A DNA stretch of 64,000 bases from Crystallibacter degradans (GCF_012952295.1 NZ_JABBCH010000008.1:1-64000), one strand, 5' to 3'. Positions 9,027 to 17,946 are shown, numbered from the stretch's first letter. Numbers and translations: made by a program. The notes: a model not told the origin generated them from the sequence alone.

Positions 9027-10889
9027 ATGGTGATGACTCCCCCTGACGGGCATCTGGACAAGATCCGCAAGGGCTACTCCTTCGACGGCCCGGCCCTTCA
9101 CCTGGGCGCCGCAATGCTCGACGGCGAAATCCACCAGGACGCGCCCGTGCGGCTGCCGGTCGCGATGATGAACCGGCACGGGCTGGTCTCGGGCGCCACG
9201 GGAACCGGCAAGACCGTCACCTTGCAAGTCATGGCCGAGCAGTTGTCAGCCCACGGCGTGCCGGTCTTCCTCGCCGATATCAAAGGGGACCTGACCGGCC
9301 TTTCCACCCCGGCAGGCGGCAGCGACAGACTGCGCACGCGCGCGCAAAGCGTCGGCCAGGACTGGAACGCCAGGTCCTTCCCGGTGGAATACTTCTCCCT
9401 GGGCGGCGACGGCAAGGGAGTGCCCGTGCGGGCCAGGATTTCCGATTTCGGGCCGCTGCTGCTGGCCCGGGTGATGGGCTTGAACGAAACGCAGGAGTCC
9501 AGCCTCCAACTGGTCTTCTATTACGCGGACAAGAACGATCTGGAGCTTTATAACCTGGCGGATCTACGCGCCGTAATCTCCTTCCTCACCTCGGATGAAG
9601 GCAAGGACTCGCTGGAGGCCCTGGGCGGCCTGTCCAGATCCACCGCCGGCGTCATCCTGCGCGAACTTGTCATGCTCGAAGCGCAGGGCATGGACAAGTT
9701 CTTCGGCGAAACCGAGTTCGACTCTGCGGAGTTCCTGCGGTTGGCTGAGGACGGCCGCGGTGTCATCTCCTGCCTGGAACTGCCGACCCTGCTGGCGCGA
9801 CCCGCGCTTTTCTCCACGTTCCTGATGTGGCTGATCGCGGACCTCTTCGCGGAACTGCCCGAGGTCGGGGACGCCGAGAAGCCCAAGCTGGTGTTCTTCC
9901 TCGATGAGGCGCATCTGCTCTTCCGCAACGCCTCGGACGCGTTCCTCGAATCCATCACGACCACCGTTCGGCTGATCCGGTCCAAGGGTGTAGGCATCTT
10001 CTTCGTCACGCAGGCGCCCAAGGATGTGCCGTCCGAGGTACTTGGCCAGCTGGCAAACCGGATCCAGCATGCCCTGCGCGCGTTCACGCCCGACGATGCC
10101 AAAGCGCTCAGGGCCACTGTGTCCACCTTCCCCACCAGCGCCTATGACCTGGAGGAAGTGCTGACCAATGCCGGCACCGGGGAGGCCGTGGTCACGGTGA
10201 TGACTGAACGAGGTGCTCCGTCGCCTGTTGCCTGGACCAGGATCTGTGCGCCGGAATCCACCATCGGCCCCTCGCCGGCCGCAACAGTAGACAGCATCGT
10301 ACGGGAATCGCCGCTGCTGCCCGTCTATGCGCCGACGGTGGACAGCCACTCCGCCTTCGAAAAGCTCAGCGGTACGCCCGCTCCTACCCACGACGGCGGA
10401 CCCGGCAGCGCCGGGAAGGACTTCGGCATCGAGGCCGGGGCGACCGGCGCTGATGGCTCCGGCACCAGCGGCGGCACTGGTATTAATGGCGGCTCCGTCC
10501 CGCGGACGCAAGCCGATATCGACGCCGAAGCGCGGCGGATTGAGGAGGCCATCCTCGGCCGGCCGTCCAGCCGCCAGGCAACCAGAACGCCGGCGCCGCT
10601 GCCGGATTGGCGGCCTATGCCCGGAGCGGGACAGCAGCGGCAGCCTGAGCACCGCGAATCCCGTAGGCCCGGACCGGGGCAGTCCGCCCCTGAGCGGCGC
10701 AATCCGGAGCGGCAACCTCCTGAACGCAGCACTCCGGAACGGCACACCCAGGGACATTCCGGGAAGCCGGGCAAGAAGGACGATACGGCGGATCTGATCA
10801 AGGACGTGGCCGTCGAGGCGGCTACTGTCCTGGGACGGGAACTGGTCCGCGGGCTCTTCGGCACGCGGCGCCGTCGTCGTCGTTGGTAG
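9027..10889 (+). CDS. HerA-like (DUF853) ATPase
   Basis: Large P-loop ATPase of the HerA/FtsK-related helicase superfamily, DUF853 group; the cellular role in bacteria is not settled. From the ATG at 9027, Walker A GATGTGKT is at 56-63 and Walker B is LVFFLDEAH, followed by VRLIRSKGVGIFFVTQAP. After about residue 455 comes a Gly/Pro-rich, RRNPERQ-type disordered linker, then a short helix and a basic end (RRRRRRW). The start is uncertain: a GTG at 9000 and an ATG at 9033 share the frame; the family usually starts shortly before the DKIRKGYSFDGPAL block, which favours 9027 or 9033. It lies alone. Confidence 0.85.
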   Translation: MVMTPPDGHLDKIRKGYSFDGPALHLGAAMLDGEIHQDAPVRLPVAMMNRHGLVSGATGTGKTVTLQVMAEQLSAHGVPVFLADIKGDLTGLSTPAGGSDRLRTRAQSVGQDWNARSFPVEYFSLGGDGKGVPVRARISDFGPLLLARVMGLNETQESSLQLVFYYADKNDLELYNLADLRAVISFLTSDEGKDSLEALGGLSRSTAGVILRELVMLEAQGMDKFFGETEFDSAEFLRLAEDGRGVISCLELPTLLARPALFSTFLMWLIADLFAELPEVGDAEKPKLVFFLDEAHLLFRNASDAFLESITTTVRLIRSKGVGIFFVTQAPKDVPSEVLGQLANRIQHALRAFTPDDAKALRATVSTFPTSAYDLEEVLTNAGTGEAVVTVMTERGAPSPVAWTRICAPESTIGPSPAATVDSIVRESPLLPVYAPTVDSHSAFEKLSGTPAPTHDGGPGSAGKDFGIEAGATGADGSGTSGGTGINGGSVPRTQADIDAEARRIEEAILGRPSSRQATRTPAPLPDWRPMPGAGQQRQPEHRESRRPGPGQSAPERRNPERQPPERSTPERHTQGHSGKPGKKDDTADLIKDVAVEAATVLGRELVRGLFGTRRRRRRW

Positions 10890-10965
10890 TTGCCCTGCAT
10901 CGACGGGGCGTAACGTAGCTAACAGCGGTCAAGGTTCATGCCCCGTCAACAGGTAACGTAAGAGC

Positions 10966-11952
10966 GTGGGAAATTCGACGGTGCTCAAGACGGTGGCTGC
11001 ATGGCTGCTCTGTTTAATGCTTGCCATAGCCGCCGCCGTGCTGACTGTAGTCCTGGTTAATGCCAACGTCTACAGTCCTCAGCATCAGGTCCGCGCGTAT
11101 ATCGACGCCTTGCGGGACGGCGACGGGGCCAAGGCGCTGGGGCTGTTGCACGCCACCGTTCCGGATGCCAACGCGGCTTTGTTGGACGGCCCCGCGCTCA
11201 AGCAGTCCGTGGCTGAGCTGGAGGAGCTCGAAATAGGCGAGCCCGTGGAGATCGACAGCAACCGGGTGGAACTGCCCGTCCGCTACACGATCGACGGGAC
11301 CGAGCACACCACGTCCTTCGAGCTGGAAAAGTCCGGAACCAGCTGGCTGTTCTTCAACCAGTGGGCCTTTGTTCCCACCACGCTTCCCACCCTCGACATC
11401 AGCGTGGTCAACGAGGACGAGGCGTCGCTCAACGGCACGCGCGTTGCCCTGCCGGACGGCAAGGGCGAGTTTTCGGTGTTTGTGCCCGGCACCTTCGAAG
11501 CGCACTACACCAGCCAGTTTTTTGCCGCGCCCGCCGTGGAGTCCGTGGTGACCGAACCGGCCGAGGCCGCCGAGGCGCGGCTGTCCTTGTCCACGCAGGC
11601 CACGCCCAAGCTGGTGGAAGAAGTCACGGCGCAGGTCCGCGGCTTCCTTGACGGCTGCGCCGAGCAGAAGGTGCTGCAGCCGGCCGGCTGCCCCTTCAGC
11701 CAAGCGATGAACCGCGTCCAGGACGACAGCATCAACTGGGACATTGTGGACTACCCCGAGGTGACGATCGAGCCCAGCAACGGCACGTGGATCATGAAAC
11801 CGCTGTCCGGGACTGCGAAGCTCAATGTGGTGGAGATCGACCTCTTCACAGGCCAGGCCGTCCCGCGCGAGCTGGAGCAGGACTTCACCTTCACCGGCAG
11901 CCTCGCCGTCAATGACGGCAACGTCACGCTCACCCCCGTTGTGGAGTACTGA
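10966..11952 (+). CDS. Membrane-anchored extracellular protein of unknown function
   Basis: Not recognised. The 328-aa product starts at a GTG without a clear ribosome binding site, so leaderless translation is possible. One N-terminal membrane span (about 10-31, VAAWLLCLMLAIAAAVLTVV) is followed by an exported region. That region begins with a helical segment like small tether domains (VRAYIDALRDGDGAKALGLL) and continues with beta-rich sequence. A possible disulfide pair sits in FLDGCAEQ and PAGCPF. It follows the HerA-like gene by 76 nt and could share its transcript. Confidence 0.72.
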   Translation: MGNSTVLKTVAAWLLCLMLAIAAAVLTVVLVNANVYSPQHQVRAYIDALRDGDGAKALGLLHATVPDANAALLDGPALKQSVAELEELEIGEPVEIDSNRVELPVRYTIDGTEHTTSFELEKSGTSWLFFNQWAFVPTTLPTLDISVVNEDEASLNGTRVALPDGKGEFSVFVPGTFEAHYTSQFFAAPAVESVVTEPAEAAEARLSLSTQATPKLVEEVTAQVRGFLDGCAEQKVLQPAGCPFSQAMNRVQDDSINWDIVDYPEVTIEPSNGTWIMKPLSGTAKLNVVEIDLFTGQAVPRELEQDFTFTGSLAVNDGNVTLTPVVEY

Positions 11953-12031
11953 GCCGCTAGACGCCACCGGCCCCGCCTCACGGCGTAGGCCGGCCTTGGA
12001 CCATCGGGCTGCTGCAACCTGCTAACGACGA

Positions 12032-12070
12032 CGGCGCCCCGGTACCACCATAGGCAGTCCCCGGGCGCCG
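12032..12070. terminator. Bidirectional hairpin terminator between convergent genes
   Basis: CGGCGCCC (from 12032) pairs with GGGCGCCG (ending 12070), with further partial pairing toward a 20-nt loop. It sits between the + gene ending at 11952 and the - gene ending at 12087. A T-rich tail is weak. Confidence 0.45.
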
Positions 12071-12086
12071 CTCGGCACCGTTCTCT

Positions 12087-14129
12087 TTAGTCCAGTCCGC
12101 GCAGGTCCAGTGTCAGCTCGCCGCTTCCGCTACCCAGCACTACGGGAATGCCCCAGTCCTGCTGGTACAGGTGGCAAGCCGCGTGGTCGGGAATCTCGCC
12201 CCCGGGCTCGCCGTCGCAGGCCGCCGCGCGGGCGGTGATGTGCAGGACGCCTTCGGGAACGTCCTCGGCCAGTACCAGTTCGCGGATCAGGCCTACCGAG
12301 GTGCCGCCGCCGGAAACCAGCAGGTTCTCCGGCGAGGAGGAGATCTTCAGCTGGGTGGGATCGCCCCAGCGGTCATCGAGCTTCTGCCCCTTGGGCGCGG
12401 CAAACCGCACGGTCAGTGCCAGCGGACCAGCCGAAACCTCGGTCTTCGGGCGCTGCGTCTGCGAGGCGCCCTCGTCCACGGTCAGCGCTTCCTTGGGAAG
12501 CGGGATACGGACAAGCTGGTGCTTGTTGGCTTCAACCACGATGAGCAGGGGCTCTCCCCCGTCCGCCACCGCGGAGGTGTCCATCAGCACGTCGGAGGGC
12601 TCGGCGAACCCGCGGGCCAGCGTGGAAACGGTCCCGGTGGCCGGATCGTAGCGGCGGACCGCGCCGTTGTAGGTGTCGGCCACGGCCACGGAGCCGTCCG
12701 GAAGCACGGTCACGCCCAGCGGATGCTGCAGCCGTGCGTCGGCGGCGTCGCCGTCGCGGAAGCCGAAGTCGAACAGGCCGGTACCGATGGCGGTCTGCAC
12801 CTGCACCCGCTCGCTGCCGTTGACCTCGGAGAACGAGATAACGCGCAGCGCGGAGGTCTCGGAGTCGGCGACCCAGATGCTGCCGTTGGCGTCCTGGGCG
12901 AGCCCGGAGGACTGTGCGAACCATGCTGCGGTAGCCTCACCGTCCTGCAGTCCTTCCAGTCCGGTGCCGGCCAGTACGGCCACCTGCCCGTTGGCCGGAT
13001 CGAAGGAGAAGATCTGGTGCACGCCAGCCATGGCCACCACCACCTTGTTCAGCGCGGTGGACCACAACACGTCCCAGGGCGAACTGAGCGAGACGGCCAG
13101 CGGGTCATCCCCCAGCGAGGAGGAAGCGGTGGCGAGGGCCTCCGCGAGCTCCTCGCCGAGGTCTTCGCCCGAGGCGGCCTCGTCCGCCACGGAGCCCGGG
13201 CCTGCCTCGGCCTGGGACGCGGCGGCACGCTGGTTTTCCGCATCCAGCAGGCGCTGGACACCGTTGCCAGCAAGGGTGGCCACGGCGCCGGTAGCCAAGG
13301 TAAGTCCCCGCAAACGGTGGTTAACAGAGTCGGCGATAACGACGTCGTACCCGGCCTTTGCGCGTACGTCCTCGGGCAGCAGCGCCAGGCCTTGGGGCTC
13401 GTTGAAGCGCGCAGCCTCAGCGGAGCCATCCTGCCAGCCCTTCTCCCCCGAGCCGTAGATGTTCAGCACGGTGTCCAGGTCCGCCGCCAGCTCTACCAGC
13501 CGGTGGTGCCCGGTATCCGAAACCAGGAAGGTTTCGCCGGCGGAACCAACACCGTCCGGCAGCGGGACAAGCTTGCCCGGGAAGCGCAGGACACCGGCGG
13601 TGGTTTCGGCCGGTACGTAGGGGCCGTCGCCGCGGTGCAGGGTGCCCTTGGCTTCGTGTTCGGCGATCAGCTCTTCGACCAGGGACTCGAGCCCGCCGGC
13701 ATGGCCTTCGCCGGACAGGTGGGCCACGATGTAGCCTTCCGGGTCGACGACCACCAGCGTGGGCCAGGCGCGGGCGGAATACGCCTGCCAGGTGTCCAGC
13801 TCAGGGTCATCCAGCACCGGGTGGTGGATTTCGTAGCGTTCGACGGCGGCGGCCAGGGCCACCGGATCCGCCTCGTGTTCGAACTTGGGCGAGTGCACGC
13901 CCACGGTGACGAGCACGTCCCGGTACTTCTCCTCCAGCGGCCGCAGTTCATCCAGCACATGCAGGCAGTTGATGCAGCAGAAAGTCCAGAAGTCGAGCAA
14001 CACAATTTTGCCGCGCAGATCCTCCAGTCCCAGCTGTTTGCCGCCGGTATTGAGCCAGTTGCGGCCCACCAGTTCGGACGCCCGCACCCGGTAATTGGTG
14101 CGGATGGACGTCTCGGCTGCCTCGGTCAT
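12087..14129 (-). CDS. NHL-repeat thioredoxin-like protein
   Basis: A 680-aa protein with a redoxin domain followed by NHL beta-propeller repeats. The thioredoxin-like part spans about 15-165 with VLLDFWTFCCINC; the redox pair is C52-I-N-C55. A cis-proline stretch (ARAWPTLVVVDPEG) is present. From about 200 onward, NHL blades recur (GFNEPQGLALL-type, HPLGVTVLPDGSVAVADTYNGAVRRYDP). No signal peptide is seen, so it is probably cytoplasmic. Its ATG overlaps the stop of the upstream CopD-CtaG gene by 4 nt (ATGA), so it is co-translated with a copper/cytochrome oxidase assembly protein. A redox role in that process is an inference. Confidence 0.9.
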   Translation of the reverse strand: MTEAAETSIRTNYRVRASELVGRNWLNTGGKQLGLEDLRGKIVLLDFWTFCCINCLHVLDELRPLEEKYRDVLVTVGVHSPKFEHEADPVALAAAVERYEIHHPVLDDPELDTWQAYSARAWPTLVVVDPEGYIVAHLSGEGHAGGLESLVEELIAEHEAKGTLHRGDGPYVPAETTAGVLRFPGKLVPLPDGVGSAGETFLVSDTGHHRLVELAADLDTVLNIYGSGEKGWQDGSAEAARFNEPQGLALLPEDVRAKAGYDVVIADSVNHRLRGLTLATGAVATLAGNGVQRLLDAENQRAAASQAEAGPGSVADEAASGEDLGEELAEALATASSSLGDDPLAVSLSSPWDVLWSTALNKVVVAMAGVHQIFSFDPANGQVAVLAGTGLEGLQDGEATAAWFAQSSGLAQDANGSIWVADSETSALRVISFSEVNGSERVQVQTAIGTGLFDFGFRDGDAADARLQHPLGVTVLPDGSVAVADTYNGAVRRYDPATGTVSTLARGFAEPSDVLMDTSAVADGGEPLLIVVEANKHQLVRIPLPKEALTVDEGASQTQRPKTEVSAGPLALTVRFAAPKGQKLDDRWGDPTQLKISSSPENLLVSGGGTSVGLIRELVLAEDVPEGVLHITARAAACDGEPGGEIPDHAACHLYQQDWGIPVVLGSGSGELTLDLRGLD

Positions 14130-16282
14130 GGGGTATCTCCTTGGTTCCGGCTGGAATCTGTGGGGGCCTGGGACGGGGTGCGTGCTACCTGCTCGTCCCG
14201 CTGTGCCAGTCTGGCAAACATATCGTTATAAGCGGCCAGCTCCGCATCCTTATTCCTGTCAGCTGCCCGATCTTTACGCTTTGTTTCCCGTGCGTCCGTT
14301 CGTGACCACATCAGGGCCACGCCGATGGCCACGCAGAGCGTCGGTATTTCGCCGACTCCCCACATGATGGCGCCGCCCAGCCGCTGGTCTTCCATAGCCG
14401 AAAGTCCCCAGTCCCGGCCCATGCTGCCGAACCAAGAGGCCTGCAGCAGCGACGTCGAGCTCGTCAGGGCAACACCGAAGAACGCGTGGAAGGCCATAGT
14501 CGCGAAGAGCAGGATCAGCCGCAGCGGGAACGGCGCACGGTACGGCACCGGATCCTGGCCGATCATCGACAGGATAAACAGGTAGCCGGTCAGCAGGAAG
14601 TGGACATTCATCAACTCGTGCCCCACATGCTCGTGCAGGGCGAAGCCGAAGGCCGGCGAGTAGTAGAAGATGATGATGGAGCCAGCGAAGTTAGCGGCCG
14701 CAAAAAGCGGGTGCGTGATGACCTTGGAGTAGGTCGAGTGGACCAGCCACAGGATCCATTCGCGCGGCCCCCGGCTGCCGTCCTGCCGTGGCGGCAGGGC
14801 CTTCAGCGCCAGCGTCACCGGCGCGCCCAGCACCAGGAACAGCGGCACCACCATGGTCAGCGCCATATGGTCCAGCATGTGGGCGCTGAAAAGCACCATG
14901 CCATAGACCGCCGGCGCACCGGAGGTAACGTAGGTCAGCGCCAGCAGACCCACAATCCAGCTGGCAGCACGGGCAATCGGCCAGGAGTCCCCGCGCCGGC
15001 GGATCCGCACCACGCCGATCAGGTAGGCGATGCCCACAATCAAGGTGAAGGCCACCCAGAGCCAGTCCCAGCGCCAGGTGGTGATCCATGCGGAACCGGT
15101 GAGCTCGGGCGGCAATTCGTAGCCGGTCAGGATGCGGGCTGGCGATGCGTCCGGCGGCAGTTCCTCCGGGGTCGGTGGCGCGGTCCGGGCCAGCGCGACA
15201 GCCACGCCCGAGATGGCGCCCATGATCAGCAGTTCGACGGCGATCAGCTGCCACAGGACCCGGGCCGCTGATTTGGTGCCCAGCTGCGGCACGATCCATT
15301 GCCGGTGCATGAAGCCGATTGCACACAGCAGCAGCGTTGCCAGCGTCTTGAAGACCACGAGGGCACCGTACTCGCTGGCGATCTGGTCCAGGGACGTGAT
15401 CCGGATACCCGCATTGATCAGGCCGGAGAAGAAGACCAGGAAGAAACTGATCAGTGCCAACGCCGAATAGCGTTTGAGCACGTGTTTGGTGATGTCCTTG
15501 GAGCCAAGCGTGCCGGACAGGAAGGCAAGGGCAATCAGCCCGCCCACCCACAGGCAGACTCCCAGCAGGTGCAGGCCGATGGAGTTGACCGCTCCATAGT
15601 GGTCGTCGCCGCCCGCAGAGTGTCCGGTCAGTGCCATGGGCAGCAGGCCGCCTACGGTGGCCAGCACCAGCGTGAATGCCAGTCCGGTCAGCGAGCGGAC
15701 GCCGAAGATCAGGGTGGCCACGATGGCGGCGACGATCGTAATGGCGAGCCAGGCCTGCCCGGTGGCGATGTCCGTCATGTAACCGACCAGCGCCGAGGTG
15801 TACCCGGCGTCTCCGCTCAACGGCAGCCCGGAGATGTCGGAGAAGGACAGCACGAGAACAGCGACGGCGGCCAGCGTCCACACAATTGCTGCGCCTGCGG
15901 CAAGGGCCAGCACGCGGGTGAACGCCGGGTGCTCGGGACTGTCGTCCTGATGATCGGATTTCCGCGAGCGGTGCAGGCGTTTGGGCACGATAGCCACGGC
16001 GAACACCAGAGAGCCGATCACGGCGGCCAATGCGAGGTTATGGACAGCTTTCGCCGCAGGCAGACCCCAGCGCGTGAGCGCCCCGGGGTCCGAGAGCTGG
16101 CGGGTAGCTGCGGCCCCGGAATAGACCAGGGCGGCGACGAGGGCAAGGACGACAACGGCGGCTGCGGCCAGGAGCCACAGCTTGCCGATGCCCTCGGCCG
16201 TAATCGCGGCAGGACGCAGCGGCTCCCCGGCTGCGGGCTGCTGGGAAGACTGCTTTGCTGATGGTGCTGACACGGTATCCAT
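14126..16282 (-). CDS. CopD-CtaG fusion: copper transport / cytochrome oxidase assembly membrane protein
   Basis: A 718-aa polytopic membrane protein. The N-terminal half (about 30-400) is a CopD-type domain with some eight spans, including VHNLALAAVIGSLVFAVAI and ALTGHSAGGDDHYGAVNSIGLHLLGVCLWVGGL, whose histidines suit copper binding. The C-terminal half (about 405-650) is a Caa3-type CtaG domain with VLFSAHMLDHMALTMVVPLFLVLGAPV and FALHEHVGHELMNVHFLLTGYLF. The fusion is common in actinobacteria and is tied to delivery of copper to cytochrome c oxidase. A charged cytoplasmic tail ends the protein. The start ATG follows GGGGGTAGAG. Confidence 0.9.
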   Translation of the reverse strand: MDTVSAPSAKQSSQQPAAGEPLRPAAITAEGIGKLWLLAAAAVVVLALVAALVYSGAAATRQLSDPGALTRWGLPAAKAVHNLALAAVIGSLVFAVAIVPKRLHRSRKSDHQDDSPEHPAFTRVLALAAGAAIVWTLAAVAVLVLSFSDISGLPLSGDAGYTSALVGYMTDIATGQAWLAITIVAAIVATLIFGVRSLTGLAFTLVLATVGGLLPMALTGHSAGGDDHYGAVNSIGLHLLGVCLWVGGLIALAFLSGTLGSKDITKHVLKRYSALALISFFLVFFSGLINAGIRITSLDQIASEYGALVVFKTLATLLLCAIGFMHRQWIVPQLGTKSAARVLWQLIAVELLIMGAISGVAVALARTAPPTPEELPPDASPARILTGYELPPELTGSAWITTWRWDWLWVAFTLIVGIAYLIGVVRIRRRGDSWPIARAASWIVGLLALTYVTSGAPAVYGMVLFSAHMLDHMALTMVVPLFLVLGAPVTLALKALPPRQDGSRGPREWILWLVHSTYSKVITHPLFAAANFAGSIIIFYYSPAFGFALHEHVGHELMNVHFLLTGYLFILSMIGQDPVPYRAPFPLRLILLFATMAFHAFFGVALTSSTSLLQASWFGSMGRDWGLSAMEDQRLGGAIMWGVGEIPTLCVAIGVALMWSRTDARETKRKDRAADRNKDAELAAYNDMFARLAQRDEQVARTPSQAPTDSSRNQGDTP

Positions 16283-16352
16283 TCTCTACCCCCAGTAGAA
16301 TTTCGGCCAATCTGCGCGCAGCAGCACCCTACCCTCCGGCCCTTGGGTTTAA

Positions 16353-16393
16353 ATGACAAGACCGCCGCCGGGAACCGGCAGCGGCCTTGTCAG
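16353..16393 (-). terminator. Strong intrinsic terminator of the HU gene
   Basis: On the minus strand an 18-bp stem (TGACAAGGCCGCTGCCGG with its partner, two G-U pairs) closes a 3-nt loop and is followed by TTT. It lies 13 nt past the HU stop codon and before the promoter region of the CopD-CtaG gene. Confidence 0.88.
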
Positions 16394-16405
16394 AAGTTGT
16401 TTGGT

Positions 16406-16693
16406 CTACTTCTTGTTGGAGACAGCAGCCTTCAGCTTGGAACCTGCAGTCAGCTTGACGCTGTGGCCTGCGGCGATCTGGATGGTTTCGCCGGTCTGCG
16501 GGTTGCGGCCGGTGCGGGCTGCACGGTCGGTGCGCTCAACTGCGAGCCAGCCGGGGATGGTGATCTTCTCACCCTTGGCAACGGAGGTTGCGAAAATGTC
16601 GAAGACAGCGTCCAGAACGCCGTTCACTGCAGTCTGGCTCGTGCCAGCCTTCTCTGCTACTGCTGCGACCAGTTCACTACGGTTGATAGCCAA
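16406..16693 (-). CDS. HU-family nucleoid DNA-binding protein (TTG start)
   Basis: Histone-like protein, 95 aa, that bends and compacts DNA as a dimer. Family features: MAINRSELVAAVAEKAG at the start, then FDIFATSVAKGEKITIPGWLAV and the DNA-binding arm RTGRNPQTGETIQIAAG, ending KLKAAVSNKK. The start is TTG at 16693, because AGGAGG lies 7 nt upstream and the residues from there match HU exactly. An ATG at 16735 in the same frame lies upstream of the proposed -10 box (16719-16724) and gives residues foreign to the family. The gene is monocistronic, ended by a strong terminator. Confidence 0.93.
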   Translation of the reverse strand: MAINRSELVAAVAEKAGTSQTAVNGVLDAVFDIFATSVAKGEKITIPGWLAVERTDRAARTGRNPQTGETIQIAAGHSVKLTAGSKLKAAVSNKK

Positions 16694-16718
16694 TTTATGT
16701 CCTCCTGGACTACTTCGG

Positions 16719-16746
16719 ATATTAGAGCTTTGCACGGTCGTGAAAA
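16719..16746 (-). promoter_or_regulatory. Promoter of the HU gene
   Basis: Reading the minus strand, TTTTCA (16746-16741), a 16-bp spacer, then TAATAT (16724-16719). Transcription would begin near 16712, leaving a leader of about 18 nt that carries AGGAGG. This placement supports the TTG start. Confidence 0.55.
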
Positions 16747-16903
16747 GCTTCTGTCCGAAAACTTACCAGTTAAGCCGCCAAGTTCCGGCAAATTCCGCGT
16801 GATCTGGCGATTTTTCCCCGAAATTGTGGGGAATCTGCCAGTTTTGGGGACGTTTGCCCGATTCAACTCGGTAATCACGCTCAGGAACCGGGCGGAAGAC
16901 ATG

Positions 16904-16938
16904 AAAAAGGCGGCGGTCCGAAGACCACCGCCTTTCTT
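16904..16938 (-). terminator. Intrinsic terminator of the rpmB-rpmG-rpsN operon
   Basis: The minus-strand RNA forms AAAGGCGGTGGTC / GACCGCCGCCTTT around a TTCG tetraloop, with one G-U pair, followed by TTTTTC. It lies 25 nt after the rpsN stop codon. Confidence 0.92.
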
Positions 16939-16962
16939 CATGAGGCTATCGCCTGCCGGTTT

Positions 16963-17268
16963 TTACCAGCTGGACTTCTTGATGCCCGGCAGTTCGCCGG
17001 CATGCGCCATGTTGCGGAAGCGAACACGGGAAATGCCGAACTTCTGGAGGGTGCCGCGGGGGCGACCGTCGATCTGGTCGCGGTTGCGCAGGCGGACGGG
17101 AGAAGCATTGCGGGGCAGCTTCTGCAGGCCCAGGCGGGCTGCTTCGCGTGCCTCGTCGGATGCGTTTTCGTCAACCAGGGTCTTCTTCAGTTCGAGGCGC
17201 TTTTCAGCGTAGCGCTCGACGATGACCTTGCGCTGCTCGTTGCGAGCAATCTTGGACTTCTTTGCCAT
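16963..17268 (-). CDS. rpsN: 30S ribosomal protein S14 (long, cysteine-free form)
   Basis: Small-subunit protein S14, 101 aa. This is the long form without the CxxC zinc site of the 61-aa type; no cysteine is present. Typical blocks are [34 protein letters not shown] and the conserved end [24 protein letters not shown]-like. It follows rpmG by 3 nt in an rpmB-rpmG-rpsN operon. In many actinobacteria this trio of zinc-free paralogues replaces zinc-binding copies during zinc shortage; whether other copies exist cannot be judged from this window. Confidence 0.96.
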   Translation of the reverse strand: MAKKSKIARNEQRKVIVERYAEKRLELKKTLVDENASDEAREAARLGLQKLPRNASPVRLRNRDQIDGRPRGTLQKFGISRVRFRNMAHAGELPGIKKSSW

Positions 17269-17271
17269 GTC

Positions 17272-17439
17272 TTAGCGCTCCTCTCGGAATTCGACGTGCT
17301 TGCGGATCTTCGGGTCGTACTTCTTCAGGACCAGACGGTCCGGGTCGTTACGACGGTTCTTACGCGTGACGTAAGTGAAGCCGGTGCCCGCGGTGGACTT
17401 CAGCTTGATGATGGGACGTACGTCCTTGTCCTTTGCCAC
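17272..17439 (-). CDS. rpmG: 50S ribosomal protein L33 (GTG start, cysteine-free)
   Basis: Large-subunit protein L33, 55 aa, from a GTG start that shares one base with the rpmB stop TAG. It reads [20 protein letters not shown], then [20 protein letters not shown], then [15 protein letters not shown]. No cysteines are present, so this is the zinc-independent form. The 3-nt gap to rpsN and the overlap with rpmB show a tightly coupled operon. Confidence 0.96.
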   Translation of the reverse strand: MAKDKDVRPIIKLKSTAGTGFTYVTRKNRRNDPDRLVLKKYDPKIRKHVEFREER

Positions 17440-17675
17440 TAGAGCTTCACACCCTTCGCGATCAGTTCGCCGACGACGGCGTCAATACCGCGGACGTCGA
17501 TGGTCTTGATGCCGCGGGCAGAAAGCTGCAGCGTGACGTTGCGGCGCAGGGACGGAACCCAGTAGCGCTTCTTCTGGATATTCGGATCGAACCGGCGCTT
17601 GTTGCGGCGGTGCGAGTGCGAAATGCTGTGGCCAAAGCCGGGTACGGCTCCGGTCACCTGGCAATGAGCTGCCAT
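17439..17675 (-). CDS. rpmB: 50S ribosomal protein L28
   Basis: Large-subunit protein L28, 78 aa. Typical blocks: [40 protein letters not shown], and the end [20 protein letters not shown] single cysteine remains, so the four-cysteine zinc site of zinc-binding L28 is absent. The ATG follows GGAGGAG by 5-6 nt. First gene of the rpmB-rpmG-rpsN operon, preceded by a long leader. Confidence 0.96.
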   Translation of the reverse strand: MAAHCQVTGAVPGFGHSISHSHRRNKRRFDPNIQKKRYWVPSLRRNVTLQLSARGIKTIDVRGIDAVVGELIAKGVKL

Positions 17676-17946
17676 GATCTCTCCTCCAAGTTTTAGTAAA
17701 TATTGACGGACCTGCACAGATACAGCGGTGTAGCTGCCTCTGAATCTGCGTGTAAGAGCGCCCGTCACCAGTTTTGACACCGTTATTACTGCGACTTTCC
17801 GGAGGTGAACCAGGCGGGGTGAGATCCAGCCGAAGTGCCTCGCCGCGGGGAAGACGGTGAAGTCCAGGCGCCGCATACCGCTGATCCCCGAAGGGACCGG
17901 CTCAGCAACAGCCTTAAATTCTAGGTTGACACGGGAATTCACGCAA
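17676..17946 (-). promoter_or_regulatory. Promoter and ~235-nt leader of rpmB-rpmG-rpsN
   Basis: On the minus strand TTGCGT (17946-17941), a 17-bp spacer and TAGAAT (17923-17918) make a good promoter. Transcription would start near 17911, leaving about 235 nt before the rpmB ATG. The start of the leader can fold into a hairpin (GCTGA...TCAGC) capped by CCCTTCGGGG. No clear AT-rich Zur palindrome was found. The remaining upstream stretch to 18100 holds no gene that I can support. The long leader suggests post-transcriptional control, but its nature is not recognised. Confidence 0.5.

Noticed and set aside
12171-14231. Open frame of 686 codons opposite the NHL-thioredoxin gene
   Set aside because: Same effect of codon bias; Gly/Arg/His-rich translation without domains, and no ribosome binding site.
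17676-17800. Zur box before rpmB
   Set aside because: Looked for an AT-rich palindrome around AAATGATTATCATTT-like sequence; none is convincing.
17926-17945. TTGACA on the plus strand near 17926 as a promoter
   Set aside because: No suitable -10 at 16-18 bp and no plus-strand gene follows; the same stretch is better read as the minus-strand rpmB promoter.
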